A stretch of 38,538 nt of DNA from Candidatus Ruthenibacterium merdigallinarum (GCA_019113785.1 DXGT01000023.1:1-38538); one strand, 5' to 3'; positions 1-8,846 are shown, counted from the stretch's first letter. The notes: a model not told the origin generated them from the sequence alone. Translations and numbers: made by a program.

Positions 1-49
1 GGTATAATGAATTTGCCCGAAGACGGGCCAGTCAAAGGAGGGTGTCGCT

Positions 50-373
50 ATGAAATTGATCACTGCAATCGTCAACAAAGAGGACTCCAGCGCGGTTTGC
101 AACGCCTTGACGAAGGGCGGCTTTTCCGTGACGCGTCTGTCCACGACAGGCGGGTTTCTGATGGCGGGCAACATGACGCTTCTCATCGGCACCGAGGACG
201 ACAAGGTGGACGAGTGCCTCGCGCTGATTGCCTCGCGCGCGAAGCAGCGCAAAGAGGTCGTGCCCAGCACGGCGTCCTACGGCATCGGCGTCACGACGGC
301 CTATCCGCTGGAGGTCACCGTGGGCGGCGCAACGGTGTTCGTCACGAATGTCGAGCGCTTTGAAAAGCTGTAA
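50..373 (+). CDS. darA: cyclic-di-AMP receptor, PII-like (DarA/PstA/YaaQ family)
   Basis: 107 aa ORF MKLITAIVNKEDSSAVCNALTKGGFSVTRLSTTGGFL...; YaaQ-like; RBS aaaggagg upstream; next to holB and ricT as in Bacillus. Confidence 0.9.
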   Translation: MKLITAIVNKEDSSAVCNALTKGGFSVTRLSTTGGFLMAGNMTLLIGTEDDKVDECLALIASRAKQRKEVVPSTASYGIGVTTAYPLEVTVGGATVFVTNVERFEKL

Positions 374-1284
374 TGGCAAGTGCGCTTGACGCCCTTGTCG
401 GCAACGAGACGGTCAAACAGAGCCTTTTGGCTGCGATGCAGCGCGGGCGGCTCGCGCACAGCATCCTCCTCTGTGGGGAGGAGGGCTGCGGCGCGGGCTT
501 TGCCGCGCGCTGCCTTGCAGCCGATTTTCTGTATCCGGGCGCGCCCGAAAGCCCGGCCGCGCAGGCGGTGCTGGCGGGCGATAGCCCCGAGCTGATGGTG
601 CTGGCGGGCTCCGGCGCTTCGGGCGAGATCCGCATCGACGACGTGCGCAGCGTGCGCCGCAAAGTGTACGACACGGCGTTGAGCGCCGCCGGGCGCGCGG
701 TGATCGTCAAAGGGGCCGACCGGCTGAACGCCTCCAGTGCGAACGCGCTGCTGAAGGTGATCGAGGAGCCGCCCGAGAACGTGCTGTTCATCTTCACGGC
801 GCCCAGCGAGGCCAGCGTGCTGCCCACCATCCGCAGCCGCTGCTGCGCGTACAGCCTGGCGCCCGTGACGGCGCAGGAGTGCCGCGCGTATCTCGCGGCG
901 CGTTTTCCCGCCGAGCGCGAGCTGGACGCGCTGTGCCGCATCTTTGAAGGGCGCATCGGCAGCGCGGTGCGCGTGTTGGGCGACGCCGCCGAACGGCAGG
1001 CGCTGGCCGACGCGCGCAGCCTGGCGCGCGCCGTGGCCCGGCGGGACGTGTACGCAGCCATGCAGCTGCTGGCGAAGGCAGAGCGCGACCGCGCGGCCAG
1101 CCGGCGCCTGCTGGCGCTGTTTTCCAGCGTGTGCGCAGCGTCCCTTGCCGGCGGCGGGGAGCTTGCGCCCGCCGACGCGGCGCGCGGGGCGCGGCAGGCC
1201 GCGCGCACGGACGCGCTGCTGGCGGCCAACGTGAATGGCAAGCTGGCGCTGACGTGCCTGGCCGGCGCGCTGTGCGCCGGGTGA
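373..1284 (+). CDS. holB: DNA polymerase III delta' subunit
   Basis: 303 aa; clamp-loader motifs (VGNETVKQSLLAAMQRGRLAHSILLCGEEGCG, IKGADRLNASSANALLKVIEEPPENVLFIFTA); ATG overlaps upstream stop region. Confidence 0.9.
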   Translation: MASALDALVGNETVKQSLLAAMQRGRLAHSILLCGEEGCGAGFAARCLAADFLYPGAPESPAAQAVLAGDSPELMVLAGSGASGEIRIDDVRSVRRKVYDTALSAAGRAVIVKGADRLNASSANALLKVIEEPPENVLFIFTAPSEASVLPTIRSRCCAYSLAPVTAQECRAYLAARFPAERELDALCRIFEGRIGSAVRVLGDAAERQALADARSLARAVARRDVYAAMQLLAKAERDRAASRRLLALFSSVCAASLAGGGELAPADAARGARQAARTDALLAANVNGKLALTCLAGALCAG

Positions 1285-1331
1285 GGGTGCATAGCGCCCA
1301 CCGACTGAGATTTGGAAAGGATATTTCGGCA

Positions 1332-2186
1332 ATGGTCAAAGTGATCAGCGTCCGCTTTAAAAAGGCGGGCAAAGTATATTATTTCGACCCCGGCGCGTTT
1401 TCCGTGCGCGAGGGGGAGTATGTGATCGTGGAGACGGCCCGCGGCGCCGAGTGCGGCGAGGTGGTGCAGGGCGTGCACGAGGTGCCCACGGCCAAGGTGG
1501 CCAAGGCGCTCAAGCCCGTGGTGCGCATGGCGGACGCGATGGACGTGCGCCGCATGGAGAAGAACCGCGCCGACGAAAAGCGCGCGTTCCGGGTGTGCGA
1601 GGAGCGCATCGCCCATCACAAGCTGGACATGAAGCTGGTGGACGCGGAGTACACGCTCGACCGCTCGAAGATCCTGTTCTACTTCACGGCCGACGGGCGC
1701 GTCGATTTCCGCGAGCTGGTGAAGGACCTGGCGGGCCAGTTCCACACGCGCATCGAGCTGCGCCAGATCGGCGTGCGCGACGAAAGCCGCATGAAGGGCG
1801 GGCTGGGCATCTGCGGCCAGCCGTTCTGCTGCAGCCGCTTTTTGAAAAACTTCCAGCCGGTGTCCATCAAGATGGCGAAAGAGCAGGGCCTGTCGCTGAA
1901 CCCCGCGAAGATCAGCGGCGCGTGCGGCCGCCTGATGTGCTGCCTTGTGTACGAGCAGCCGGCGTACCAGTACCTCAACCGGATCACGCCGGGCGTGGGC
2001 AGCGTTGTGAAGACGCCGGACGGCACGGGCACCGTGGTGGAGACGAACGTCGTGGCGGGCACGCTGCGCGTGCGCATGGAGGCGCCGTCCACGCTGGTGA
2101 AGACGTATCCGCGCAAAGAGTGCCAGTACCTGCGCGGCGGCAAGCGCGCGCCGATACCCGAGCCGCAGGAGGACGACGCGCCGTGA
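1332..2186 (+). CDS. ricT: PSP1-domain protein RicT (YaaT)
   Basis: MVKVISVRFKKAGKVYYFDPG..., GLGICGQPFCCSRFL and SGACGRLMCCLVYE cysteine motifs typical of RicT; start set to ATG 1332 within the longer ORF. Confidence 0.9.
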   Translation: MVKVISVRFKKAGKVYYFDPGAFSVREGEYVIVETARGAECGEVVQGVHEVPTAKVAKALKPVVRMADAMDVRRMEKNRADEKRAFRVCEERIAHHKLDMKLVDAEYTLDRSKILFYFTADGRVDFRELVKDLAGQFHTRIELRQIGVRDESRMKGGLGICGQPFCCSRFLKNFQPVSIKMAKEQGLSLNPAKISGACGRLMCCLVYEQPAYQYLNRITPGVGSVVKTPDGTGTVVETNVVAGTLRVRMEAPSTLVKTYPRKECQYLRGGKRAPIPEPQEDDAP

Positions 2187-2262
2187 CGCCCCGCGCCGGC
2201 ATTGCCGGCGGGCCAAAATGGCGGTTTGCGGCGCGCCGGTGCTGCAAAACTTGTAAAAACAC

Positions 2263-2290
2263 TTGAAAAATTTAAAGTTTGTGTTACAAT
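2263..2290 (+). promoter_or_regulatory. putative sigma70-type promoter for ferredoxin
   Basis: TTGAAA (2263-2268), 16 nt, TACAAT (2285-2290). Confidence 0.5.
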
Positions 2291-2400
2291 AAAACCACTG
2301 GAAGCGCCCTTTTCGGGCGCCTCTTCGTCCAAAGCAGACCGCGCCGCCTGCTTTGGAGGCAGAGATTTATTTTGCAGCGCGGAGAAAAGGATGGAGAGTT

Positions 2401-2571
2401 ATGGCTTACAAAATCAGCGACGATTGCATTTCCTGCGGCACCTGCGCCGGCGTTTGCCCGGTCAGCGCCATCTCTGAGGGCGATGGCAAGTATGTCATCG
2501 ACGCCGACGCTTGCCTCGATTGCGGCACCTGCGCCGGCGAGTGCCCGGTGGGCGCCATCTCTGAGGGCTAA
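2401..2571 (+). CDS. 2x[4Fe-4S] ferredoxin
   Basis: 56 aa MAYKISDDCISCGTCAGVCPVSAISEG...CLDCGTCAGECPVGAISEG; two CxxCxxCxxxCP motifs; in-frame ATG 2401. Confidence 0.93.
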   Translation: MAYKISDDCISCGTCAGVCPVSAISEGDGKYVIDADACLDCGTCAGECPVGAISEG

Positions 2572-2584
2572 AAAGCCACAGCGG

Positions 2585-2617
2585 CAAGGCGGGCGTTTGC
2601 CCGCCTTGTTTTCTTTT
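2585..2617 (+). terminator. Rho-independent terminator after ferredoxin
   Basis: CAAGGCGGGC-GTTT-GCCCGCCTTG followed by TTTTCTTTT. Confidence 0.85.
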
Positions 2618-2703
2618 GGAAATTTCTGCACGACAGGCGGCGGGCCCAGGCCCGCCGCACGAAACGGCGGGGCCGCAAGAGGCGCCGCAAGGGGGAGGCC
2701 GGC

Positions 2704-3531
2704 ATGAGCGGCACATTGTATGTTGTGGCGACGCCCATCGGCAATCTGGGCGATCTGACGCCGCGCGCGGCGCAGACGTTCGCCGAGGCGGATTTCATCG
2801 CCGCGGAGGACACGCGCGTCACGCTGAAGCTGCTCAACCATCTGGGGCTGAAAAAGCCGCTGGTGAGCTATTACGAGCACAACCTGCGCGAGCGGGGCGA
2901 CTACATCCTCGGGCGCATCGCCGCGGGCGAGAGCTGCGCGCTGTGTTCGGACGCGGGCATGCCCGCGGTGTCCGACCCGGGCGAGGCGCTGGTGCGCGAC
3001 GCGCACGCGCGCGGCATCCGCGTGGTGCCGGTGCCCGCGGCCAGCGCGGCCGTCACGGCGCTGGCCGTCTCCGGGCAGGCGACGGGGCGCTGGGCGTTCG
3101 AGGGCTTTCTGCCCACGAACCGCCGCCAGCGCAAGGAGCGGCTGGCGGCGCTGGCCGGGGAGGAGCGCACGGTGATCTTCTACGAGGCGCCGCACAAGCT
3201 GTGCGCGACGCTGGCGGACCTGGAGGAGGCGTTCGGCGCGCAGCGCGGCCTGACGGTGTGCCGCGAGCTGACGAAGCTGCACGAGGAGATCTGCGTGACC
3301 ACGGTGGGTATCGCGCGCGCACATTATGCGGAGAACGCGCCGCGCGGCGAGTTTGTGCTGGTGATGGCCGGCGCGCCGAAGCAGGAGGCGCCGCAGATGA
3401 CGCTGGACGAGGCCGTCAGCCTGGCGCGCGAGCGGATGGCGCAGGGCTGCAGCGCGGCTGCGGCCGCCAAGGAGGCCGCGGCCCGCTCGCCGTATTCAAA
3501 AAGCGAGATCTACCGCCGCTGTACGGAATGA
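2704..3531 (+). CDS. rsmI: 16S rRNA (cytidine(1402)-2'-O)-methyltransferase
   Basis: 275 aa MSGTLYVVATPIGNLGDLTPRAAQTF...AAEDTRVTLKLLNHL...CSDAGMPAVSDPG, classic RsmI motifs. Confidence 0.95.
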   Translation: MSGTLYVVATPIGNLGDLTPRAAQTFAEADFIAAEDTRVTLKLLNHLGLKKPLVSYYEHNLRERGDYILGRIAAGESCALCSDAGMPAVSDPGEALVRDAHARGIRVVPVPAASAAVTALAVSGQATGRWAFEGFLPTNRRQRKERLAALAGEERTVIFYEAPHKLCATLADLEEAFGAQRGLTVCRELTKLHEEICVTTVGIARAHYAENAPRGEFVLVMAGAPKQEAPQMTLDEAVSLARERMAQGCSAAAAAKEAAARSPYSKSEIYRRCTE

Positions 3532-3541
3532 GAGGGAAGGC

Positions 3542-4006
3542 ATGAAGCTGCTGGTTTTTTCCGATACGCACGGCCATACCGGGCATCTGCGCGCCGCATT
3601 GCAGCGCCACCCGGACGCCGCCGCGCTGTTTTTTTTGGGCGACGGCCTGCGCGACATCGAGGAGCTGGAGGATACGCACCCCGCGCTGCGCGTGTACGCG
3701 GTGCGCGGCAACTGCGACTATGCTTCCTTCGCCCCGCAGGACGGGCTGGCCGCGTTCGACAATGTGCTGTTCTATTACACGCACGGCCATCTGCTGGGCG
3801 TGAAGGCCGGCTATGAGCAGCTGTATTTCGCCGCCAAATCGCGCGGGGCGGACGTGGCGCTGTTCGGCCACACGCACCGCGCCTTCTGTGAGGAATGGGA
3901 CGGCGTGACGCTGTTCAACCCGGGCACGCTGTCCTACCCGGACGCGAGCTACGGGGTGATCGAGCTTGCAAACGGTAAGCCTACGTTCCGGATCGAGCAT
4001 TTGTAA
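3542..4006 (+). CDS. YfcE/MJ0936-type metallophosphoesterase
   Basis: 154 aa MKLLVFSDTHGH...FLGDGLRD...VRGNCD...THGHLLG...FGHTHRA; calcineurin-like phosphoesterase motifs. Confidence 0.92.
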   Translation: MKLLVFSDTHGHTGHLRAALQRHPDAAALFFLGDGLRDIEELEDTHPALRVYAVRGNCDYASFAPQDGLAAFDNVLFYYTHGHLLGVKAGYEQLYFAAKSRGADVALFGHTHRAFCEEWDGVTLFNPGTLSYPDASYGVIELANGKPTFRIEHL

Positions 4007-4010
4007 AAAA

Positions 4011-4038
4011 GGCGCAGCCGTGCGGCTGCGCCTTTTTT
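4011..4038 (+). terminator. Rho-independent terminator
   Basis: GGCGCAGCCG-tg-CGGCTGCGCC then TTTTTT. Confidence 0.9.
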
Positions 4039-4241
4039 GCGCCCTGTCCGGGGAAAACCCCGGGAAAGGGAAGCGCCCCCGTGCGGCGTGCACAGGGGCG
4101 CTAAGGGGTATCTCTCTTGGTGTGAGGAGGAATCATGTACAGAGTCGGGATTGCGGCTTCCCTTCTCTGTGCTTCTCATTATAAAAGCCAATTAAGAGCG
4201 TTGTTTGAATGGTCTGTGAATATTCTGTAAATATGTGCCGC

Positions 4242-4865
4242 TTATTTGATGGCGCTGTCCGGCGCAAGCCACACGCGCACGGCCTCCAGCGCCTTTTCCG
4301 GCTCCACATGGCGGTCGGCGCGGTATTTTTCCTTGTCCAGCAGCTCGCGGAAGTCCTTCAGCGTGTAGTGGCCGGTGTTGCGCGGCAGCGCCAGCGTGGC
4401 CTTCGGGTTCGTAAACACGCACACCGTCTCCACGGGCACATTTTTCAGGTGCGCGGTGAACAGCGCGTCGCGCACCATGCGCGTGTCCGCGGCGGCCTCG
4501 GTGATGGGGTTGTTGAAGGGCTCGCGCTCGTCGCCCGCCACGCGCAGCCATTTGGCGTCGCCCGCGTTGCCGTAGATCTCGCCGCCAAGGCCGATGCACT
4601 TGACGCACAGCAGCCCGAACGAGCCGGCGAGGATGAAGTCAAGGTCGGCATAGCGCCCGTTTTTGGCCAGCGTGGCCGGGGCCAGGATCTGGCAGCCGTT
4701 TTCGCCGGCAAAGCGGCGCGCGGCGGCCAGCGCTTTGGACGCGCGGGCCGGCGCCTCCAGGTCTTTCACTTTCTGCTTGTGCGCATCGCTGTTTTCTTTG
4801 CGGTATACATAGATGAAGAACGACGCCATCACAATGATGGCCACCACCACCAGCAACAATTCCAT
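4242..4865 (-). CDS. NERD-domain (nuclease-related) membrane-anchored protein
   Basis: Start MELLLVVVAIIVMASFFIYVYRKE (TM segment), then NGCQILAPATLAKNGRYADLDFILAGSFGLLCVKCIGLGGEIYG...W resembling NERD domains; start chosen inside the 234 aa ORF. Confidence 0.6.
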   Translation of the reverse strand: MELLLVVVAIIVMASFFIYVYRKENSDAHKQKVKDLEAPARASKALAAARRFAGENGCQILAPATLAKNGRYADLDFILAGSFGLLCVKCIGLGGEIYGNAGDAKWLRVAGDEREPFNNPITEAAADTRMVRDALFTAHLKNVPVETVCVFTNPKATLALPRNTGHYTLKDFRELLDKEKYRADRHVEPEKALEAVRVWLAPDSAIK

Positions 4866-5094
4866 CAGAGGCAAAACAAAGACCCTCCCAAAAACGGATT
4901 TGCACGCGGCAAAGGCCCGCGGAGCGCCCGCGAGCCGGCCCGGCAAAAGCGGTGCGCCGGCACTGTGCGCTGTTACTTAGTATAGCAAAAAACAGCGAAA
5001 AACACAATTCTTTTGTCGCCAAAAATATGCCGCCGCGCAAAGGGCGCGCCGGCGCCGCGCGCTGCGTAATTTTGAAAAAAGCCGCAAAAAACCA

Positions 5095-5123
5095 TTGACA
5101 AGAACAAAACACTGTGCTATCAT
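5095..5123 (+). promoter_or_regulatory. promoter of tRNA-Arg
   Basis: TTGACA (5095-5100), 17 nt, TATCAT (5118-5123). Confidence 0.75.
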
Positions 5124-5156
5124 AATTAAGCACCTTTCAGAAGGTGCTTCGTTCGT

Positions 5157-5233
5157 GCGCTGCTAGCTCAGTTGGATAGAGTGTTTGGCTACGAACCAAA
5201 AGGTCAGGGGTTCGAATCCCTTGCAGCGCACCA
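5157..5233 (+). tRNA. tRNA-Arg (anticodon ACG), CCA encoded
   Basis: Acceptor GCGCTGC/GCAGCGC, TA at 8-9, anticodon arm TTTGG-CTACGAA-CCAAA, T-loop TTCGAAT, discriminator A plus CCA. Confidence 0.96.
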
Positions 5234-5264
5234 GCGCCGCGGCTTTTCAGCCGCGGCGCTTTTT
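5234..5264 (+). terminator. tRNA terminator
   Basis: GCGCCGCGGC-TTTTCA-GCCGCGGCGC then TTTTT. Confidence 0.9.
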
Positions 5265-5346
5265 GTTTGCTTCCCGTGCGCGTTTCCCGAAGGGGGCGGC
5301 CCTGCGGCAAACGGCCAAACGCCGCAGCGGCATAAGGAACCAAAGA

Positions 5347-5381
5347 TTTTGCGGCTTTGTTTTCTTATGGAGCCGCGCATA
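5347..5381 (+). repeat. 35-nt dispersed repeat, copy 1
   Basis: TTTTGCGGCTTTGTTTTCTTATGGAGCCGCGCATA; 34/35 identical to the reverse complement of 15595-15629. Confidence 0.85.
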
Positions 5382-5566
5382 CGCGCCGTTCCTTTTTATG
5401 GCCTTTGTGCGGCGTGCCGGCAAAAATTTTTTTGGCCCAAATGGCGGGCGGGTGAAACGTGGGAATTTCCAGCCGGGGAGGGCGAAAGCGGCTGTGCGCT
5501 GAAAAACGGTGCGCAGCTGGCCGCGCAATGCTTATCCGCACTGCATGGCGCGGGGCGCCTGCGGCG

Positions 5567-5595
5567 TTGACAGGGGAAAAAACGGGCGATATAAT
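5567..5595 (+). promoter_or_regulatory. consensus sigma70-type promoter of ABC importer/mobB operon
   Basis: TTGACA (5567-5572), 17 nt, TATAAT (5590-5595). Confidence 0.85.
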
Positions 5596-5601
5596 GGCCT
5601 T

Positions 5602-5690
5602 GTTTCCGAACCGGGTGGCCTACCGCGATATGCCATGGCCTGCCGGTCTGTGAGGGCGGGTGCGCCCTCCGCGAGTGGCGCGGGAAACGG
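5602..5690 (+). ncRNA. candidate Moco/Tuco-riboswitch-like leader
   Basis: Begins at the predicted TSS: CCGGGTGGCCTACCGCG...GGCC-TGCC-GGTC...GAGGGCG-GGTG-CGCCCTC-CGCGAGTGGC-GCGGGAAACGG; order of conserved blocks resembles my recollection of the Moco RNA motif; lies upstream of an ABC importer, mobB and mobA region. Confidence 0.45.
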
Positions 5691-5734
5691 CGCCGCTTTC
5701 CGTGTTTGAGAAGGAGACGGCAACCGAACATTCC

Positions 5735-5764
5735 GCGCATCGCCTGCGGCGGGTGTGCTTTTTT
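5735..5764 (+). terminator. leader terminator/attenuator hairpin 1
   Basis: GCGCATCGCC-TGC-GGCG(G)GTGTGC then TTTTTT (one bulge, G-U pairs). Confidence 0.6.
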
Positions 5765-5769
5765 GCGAT

Positions 5770-5802
5770 GCTGTCTTGTTCCGGGAACAGGGCGGCTTTT
5801 TT
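5770..5802 (+). terminator. leader terminator/attenuator hairpin 2
   Basis: GCTGTCTTGTTC-CGG-GAACAGGGCGGC (12 bp with G-U pairs) then TTTTTT. Confidence 0.7.
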
Positions 5803-5937
5803 GTTTGCAAAAGCCGCGGCGGCCCGCGGACAGCAGGCGGTCGAAGAATAAGGACGCGGCCGTGCGGTTCATGGCGGCGGCCCCGCGGACGCGGGGCCGG
5901 TCTTGCAAAATACGGTTTGCCAAGGGGGGTGGATGCA

Positions 5938-6945
5938 GTGAAAAAACGGCCTTGCGCGGTGCTGCTCGCGCTGGCGCTGCTTTTGCTGGCGTCGGTGCTG
6001 GTGTCCGTCTCGCTGGGGCGCTACGCCATCTCGCCCTCCGAGCTTGTCGGCATCCTGCGCGCGCAGCTCTTTGGCGGGGAGGTCTACTGGTCGCCGATCC
6101 AGCAATCGCTGCTTTTGAACCACCGGCTGCCCCGCGTAGCGGCCGCCTGCCTGGTGGGCGCGTGCCTGGCCGCCGCCGGGGCGTCTTATCAGAGCGTGTT
6201 CCAAAACCCCATTGCGGCGCCCGACATCCTCGGCGCGTCCTCCGGCGCGGCGCTGGGGGCCGCGCTGGCGATCTTCCTCGGATGGGACGGCACGGCGCTG
6301 GTGCTGTCGGCGTTCCTCTTCAGCCTGGGCACGGTGGCCGCCGTGCTTTTCATCGGCAGCCGCACGCGCGGCAAGCGCACGCTGGGGCTGGTGCTCGCCG
6401 GCGTGATGGTCAGCTCGCTTGTGTCCTCAATGACCTCGTTCATCAAGCTGGTGGCCGACCCGGAGGACCAGCTGCCCGCCATCACCTACTGGCTGATGGG
6501 CAGCTTGAACGGCATTGCCCCGCAGGATCTGGTGTTTGCCGTGTGGCCCATGCTGGCGGGGCTTGTGCCGCTGCTGGCGCTGCGCTGGCGCATCAATGTG
6601 CTGACGCTGGGCGATCAGGAGGCGCAGGCCATCGGTGTGGATGCGCGCCGCCTGCGCGCGCTGGTCGTCCTGTGCGCGACGCTCGTCACGGCGGCCAGCG
6701 TCTCCATCAGCGGCATGATCGGGTGGGTGGGGCTTGTGATCCCGCATTTTGCGCGGCGCATCGTGGGCAGCAACTACCGCTATCTGCTGCCGGCCGGCGC
6801 GCTGCTCGGCGCCGTTTTCCTGCTGTGGGTGGACGACATCTCCCGCAACCTGATGGCCACCGAGATCCCCATCGGCATCCTCACCTCGTTTTTGGGCGCG
6901 CCGTTCTTTTTATATCTGATCTCCCGCGGGGGTGAGCGCATTTGA
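5938..6945 (+). CDS. FecCD/BtuC-type ABC transporter permease
   Basis: GTG 5938 after aaggggggt; LGRYAISPSELVGILRAQLFGG...NHRLPRVAAACLVGACLAAAGASYQSVFQNPIAAPDILGASSGA...GWVGLVIPHFARRIVG typical of the siderophore/B12/molybdate permease family. Confidence 0.9.
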   Translation: MKKRPCAVLLALALLLLASVLVSVSLGRYAISPSELVGILRAQLFGGEVYWSPIQQSLLLNHRLPRVAAACLVGACLAAAGASYQSVFQNPIAAPDILGASSGAALGAALAIFLGWDGTALVLSAFLFSLGTVAAVLFIGSRTRGKRTLGLVLAGVMVSSLVSSMTSFIKLVADPEDQLPAITYWLMGSLNGIAPQDLVFAVWPMLAGLVPLLALRWRINVLTLGDQEAQAIGVDARRLRALVVLCATLVTAASVSISGMIGWVGLVIPHFARRIVGSNYRYLLPAGALLGAVFLLWVDDISRNLMATEIPIGILTSFLGAPFFLYLISRGGERI

Positions 6946-7757
6946 GCATCTGTGTGGACCATCTGAGCTTCTCCTACGGCGGCGGCCCGGTGCTGCGGGA
7001 CGTCAGCTTTTGCATGCAGGAGGGGGAGTTCCTCTCCGTGCTGGGGCCAAACGGCGTGGGAAAAAGCACGCTGTTCCGCTGCATGCTGGGCCAGCTCGCG
7101 CCGCAGAGCGGCAGCGTCACCGTGCAGGGCAAGCGCATTGAGGCGATCCCGCCCCGAAACCGTGCCCGGCTGATCGCCTACATCCCCCAGTCGCACAACC
7201 CGGTGTTCAACTTCACGGTGCGGGACATGGTGCTGATGGGCACCATCGCGCAGACGGGCGTGTTCTCGGCCCCCGGCGCAGAGCAGGAGGCCCTTGCCGA
7301 AAAGACGCTGCGTCAGCTGGGCATCGCCCATCTGGCCGGCTGCGGCTACGCCAGCATCAGCGGCGGCGAGCGTCAGCTGGTGCTCATCGCGCGGGCCATT
7401 GCCCAGCAGGCGCACATCCTTGTGATGGACGAGCCCACGGCCAATCTCGATCTGGGCAACCGTATCCGTGTGCTGCGGGCGGTGCGCGCGCTCGCACAGC
7501 AGGGCTACGGGGTGATCCAGTCCACCCACGACCCCGAGCAGGCCTATCGCTATTCCGACCGGGTGCTGGCGCTGTACGAGGGCCGGGTGCTGGCGCTGGG
7601 CACGCCGCAGAGCGTGATCGACGGGCCGCTGATCTCAAAGCTGTACGGCGAGGAGATACAGGTGTGCAGCCTGCGGGACGATACGGTGCGCGTGTGCGTC
7701 CCCGCCGTAGGCTGCGAGGAGAGGAAGGAGAAACCAACATGCGAAAACAATGTCTGA
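6942..7757 (+). CDS. FecE/BtuD-type ABC transporter ATPase
   Basis: TTG start overlapping the permease stop; Walker A GPNGVGKSTL, signature ISGGERQLVLIARAIAQ, Walker B ILVMDEPTANLD. Confidence 0.93.
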   Translation: MSICVDHLSFSYGGGPVLRDVSFCMQEGEFLSVLGPNGVGKSTLFRCMLGQLAPQSGSVTVQGKRIEAIPPRNRARLIAYIPQSHNPVFNFTVRDMVLMGTIAQTGVFSAPGAEQEALAEKTLRQLGIAHLAGCGYASISGGERQLVLIARAIAQQAHILVMDEPTANLDLGNRIRVLRAVRALAQQGYGVIQSTHDPEQAYRYSDRVLALYEGRVLALGTPQSVIDGPLISKLYGEEIQVCSLRDDTVRVCVPAVGCEERKEKPTCENNV

Positions 7758-8842
7758 GCCTTTTGACCGCTGCGGCGCTGTGCCTGCAGCTGTGCGCCTG
7801 CGCCGCCCCCGCGGCCGGCGCGTCCGCCTCTGCCCCGGCCGCGCAGAGCGCGTCCGCGTCCGCCGGGCAAGAGGGTTTTTCGTTCACCGACGACATCGGG
7901 CGCACCGTCGAGCTGGCGGCGCAGCCCGAGCGGATCGTGCCGGCCGCGCCGCTGGCGCAGATTATCCTGTTTGCCATCGCGCCGGACAAGCTGGCCGGCC
8001 TTTCGAGCGAATGGTACGACTCCGCCCGCGGCATCATCGGCGAGCAGTATTTCGAGCTGCCGGTCTTCGGCGGGCTGTACGCCTCGGCCGACCTGAATGT
8101 GGAGGAGCTGGCCGCCGTGCAGCCGGACCTCATCATCGACATCGGCGAGGAGAAGGATTCGTCCGTCGACGACCTCGACCGCCTGCAGCAGCAGACGGGC
8201 ATCCCCACGGTGTACATTTCGGCGGACCTCGCGTCCATGACGCAGACCTTCCGCACGCTGGGCGCGCTGCTGGGCGAGGAGGAACAGGCGGAAAAGCTGG
8301 CCTCCTTCTGCGAGCGGGTGTATCAGCGCACGCTGTCCATCATGGAGCAGGTGGGCGACGACAAAGCGGACGCGCTGTACGTCATCGGCGACAAAGGGCT
8401 GAACGTGCTGGCGAAGGGCTCGTACCACGCCGAGCTGCTGGACCTGCTGACGAACAATCTGGCCGTGGTGGACACGCCTTTGAGCAAGGGAACGGGCAAT
8501 GAGGTCAGCATGGAACAGATCTCGCTGTGGGACCCGTCGTTCGTCATCTTCGCGCCGGACAGCATCTACGACACCGCCAAGCAGGACCCCAGCTGGAGCC
8601 AGATCGACGCCATCGTCCACAACAACTATGTGCGCGTGCCCGACGCGCCGCACAACTGGATGAGCATGCCGCCTTCCGTGCAGCGTTATCTGGGCCTGAT
8701 CTGGCTGCCGGCAGTGCTGTACCCGGAGTACTGCGACTATGACCCCGAGGAGGAGATCCGGGAATATTACGAGCTGTTTTACCACTGTGAACTGACGCAG
8801 GAGCAGTACCGTCAGATCACGGACGGCGCGTTTTTGGAGTGA
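7739..8842 (+). CDS. ABC transporter substrate-binding lipoprotein (iron-siderophore/B12/molybdate class)
   Basis: MRKQCLSLLTAAALCLQLCAC lipoprotein signal; FTDDIGRTVELAAQPERIVPAAPLAQIILFAIAPDKLAGLS... class-III SBP; start ATG 7739. Confidence 0.88.
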   Translation: MRKQCLSLLTAAALCLQLCACAAPAAGASASAPAAQSASASAGQEGFSFTDDIGRTVELAAQPERIVPAAPLAQIILFAIAPDKLAGLSSEWYDSARGIIGEQYFELPVFGGLYASADLNVEELAAVQPDLIIDIGEEKDSSVDDLDRLQQQTGIPTVYISADLASMTQTFRTLGALLGEEEQAEKLASFCERVYQRTLSIMEQVGDDKADALYVIGDKGLNVLAKGSYHAELLDLLTNNLAVVDTPLSKGTGNEVSMEQISLWDPSFVIFAPDSIYDTAKQDPSWSQIDAIVHNNYVRVPDAPHNWMSMPPSVQRYLGLIWLPAVLYPEYCDYDPEEEIREYYELFYHCELTQEQYRQITDGAFLE

Positions 8843-8846
8843 GCGT

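Noticed and set aside
5172-5570. 132-aa ORF overlapping tRNA-Arg and dispersed repeat
   Set aside because: Overlaps a well-formed tRNA and its terminator; MEPRI... peptide is a by-product of the repeat
5706-6935. 409-aa + strand ORF overlapping the FecCD permease
   Set aside because: Out-of-frame Arg/Gly/Ala-rich translation; the overlapping frame 5938-6945 has the recognisable permease sequence
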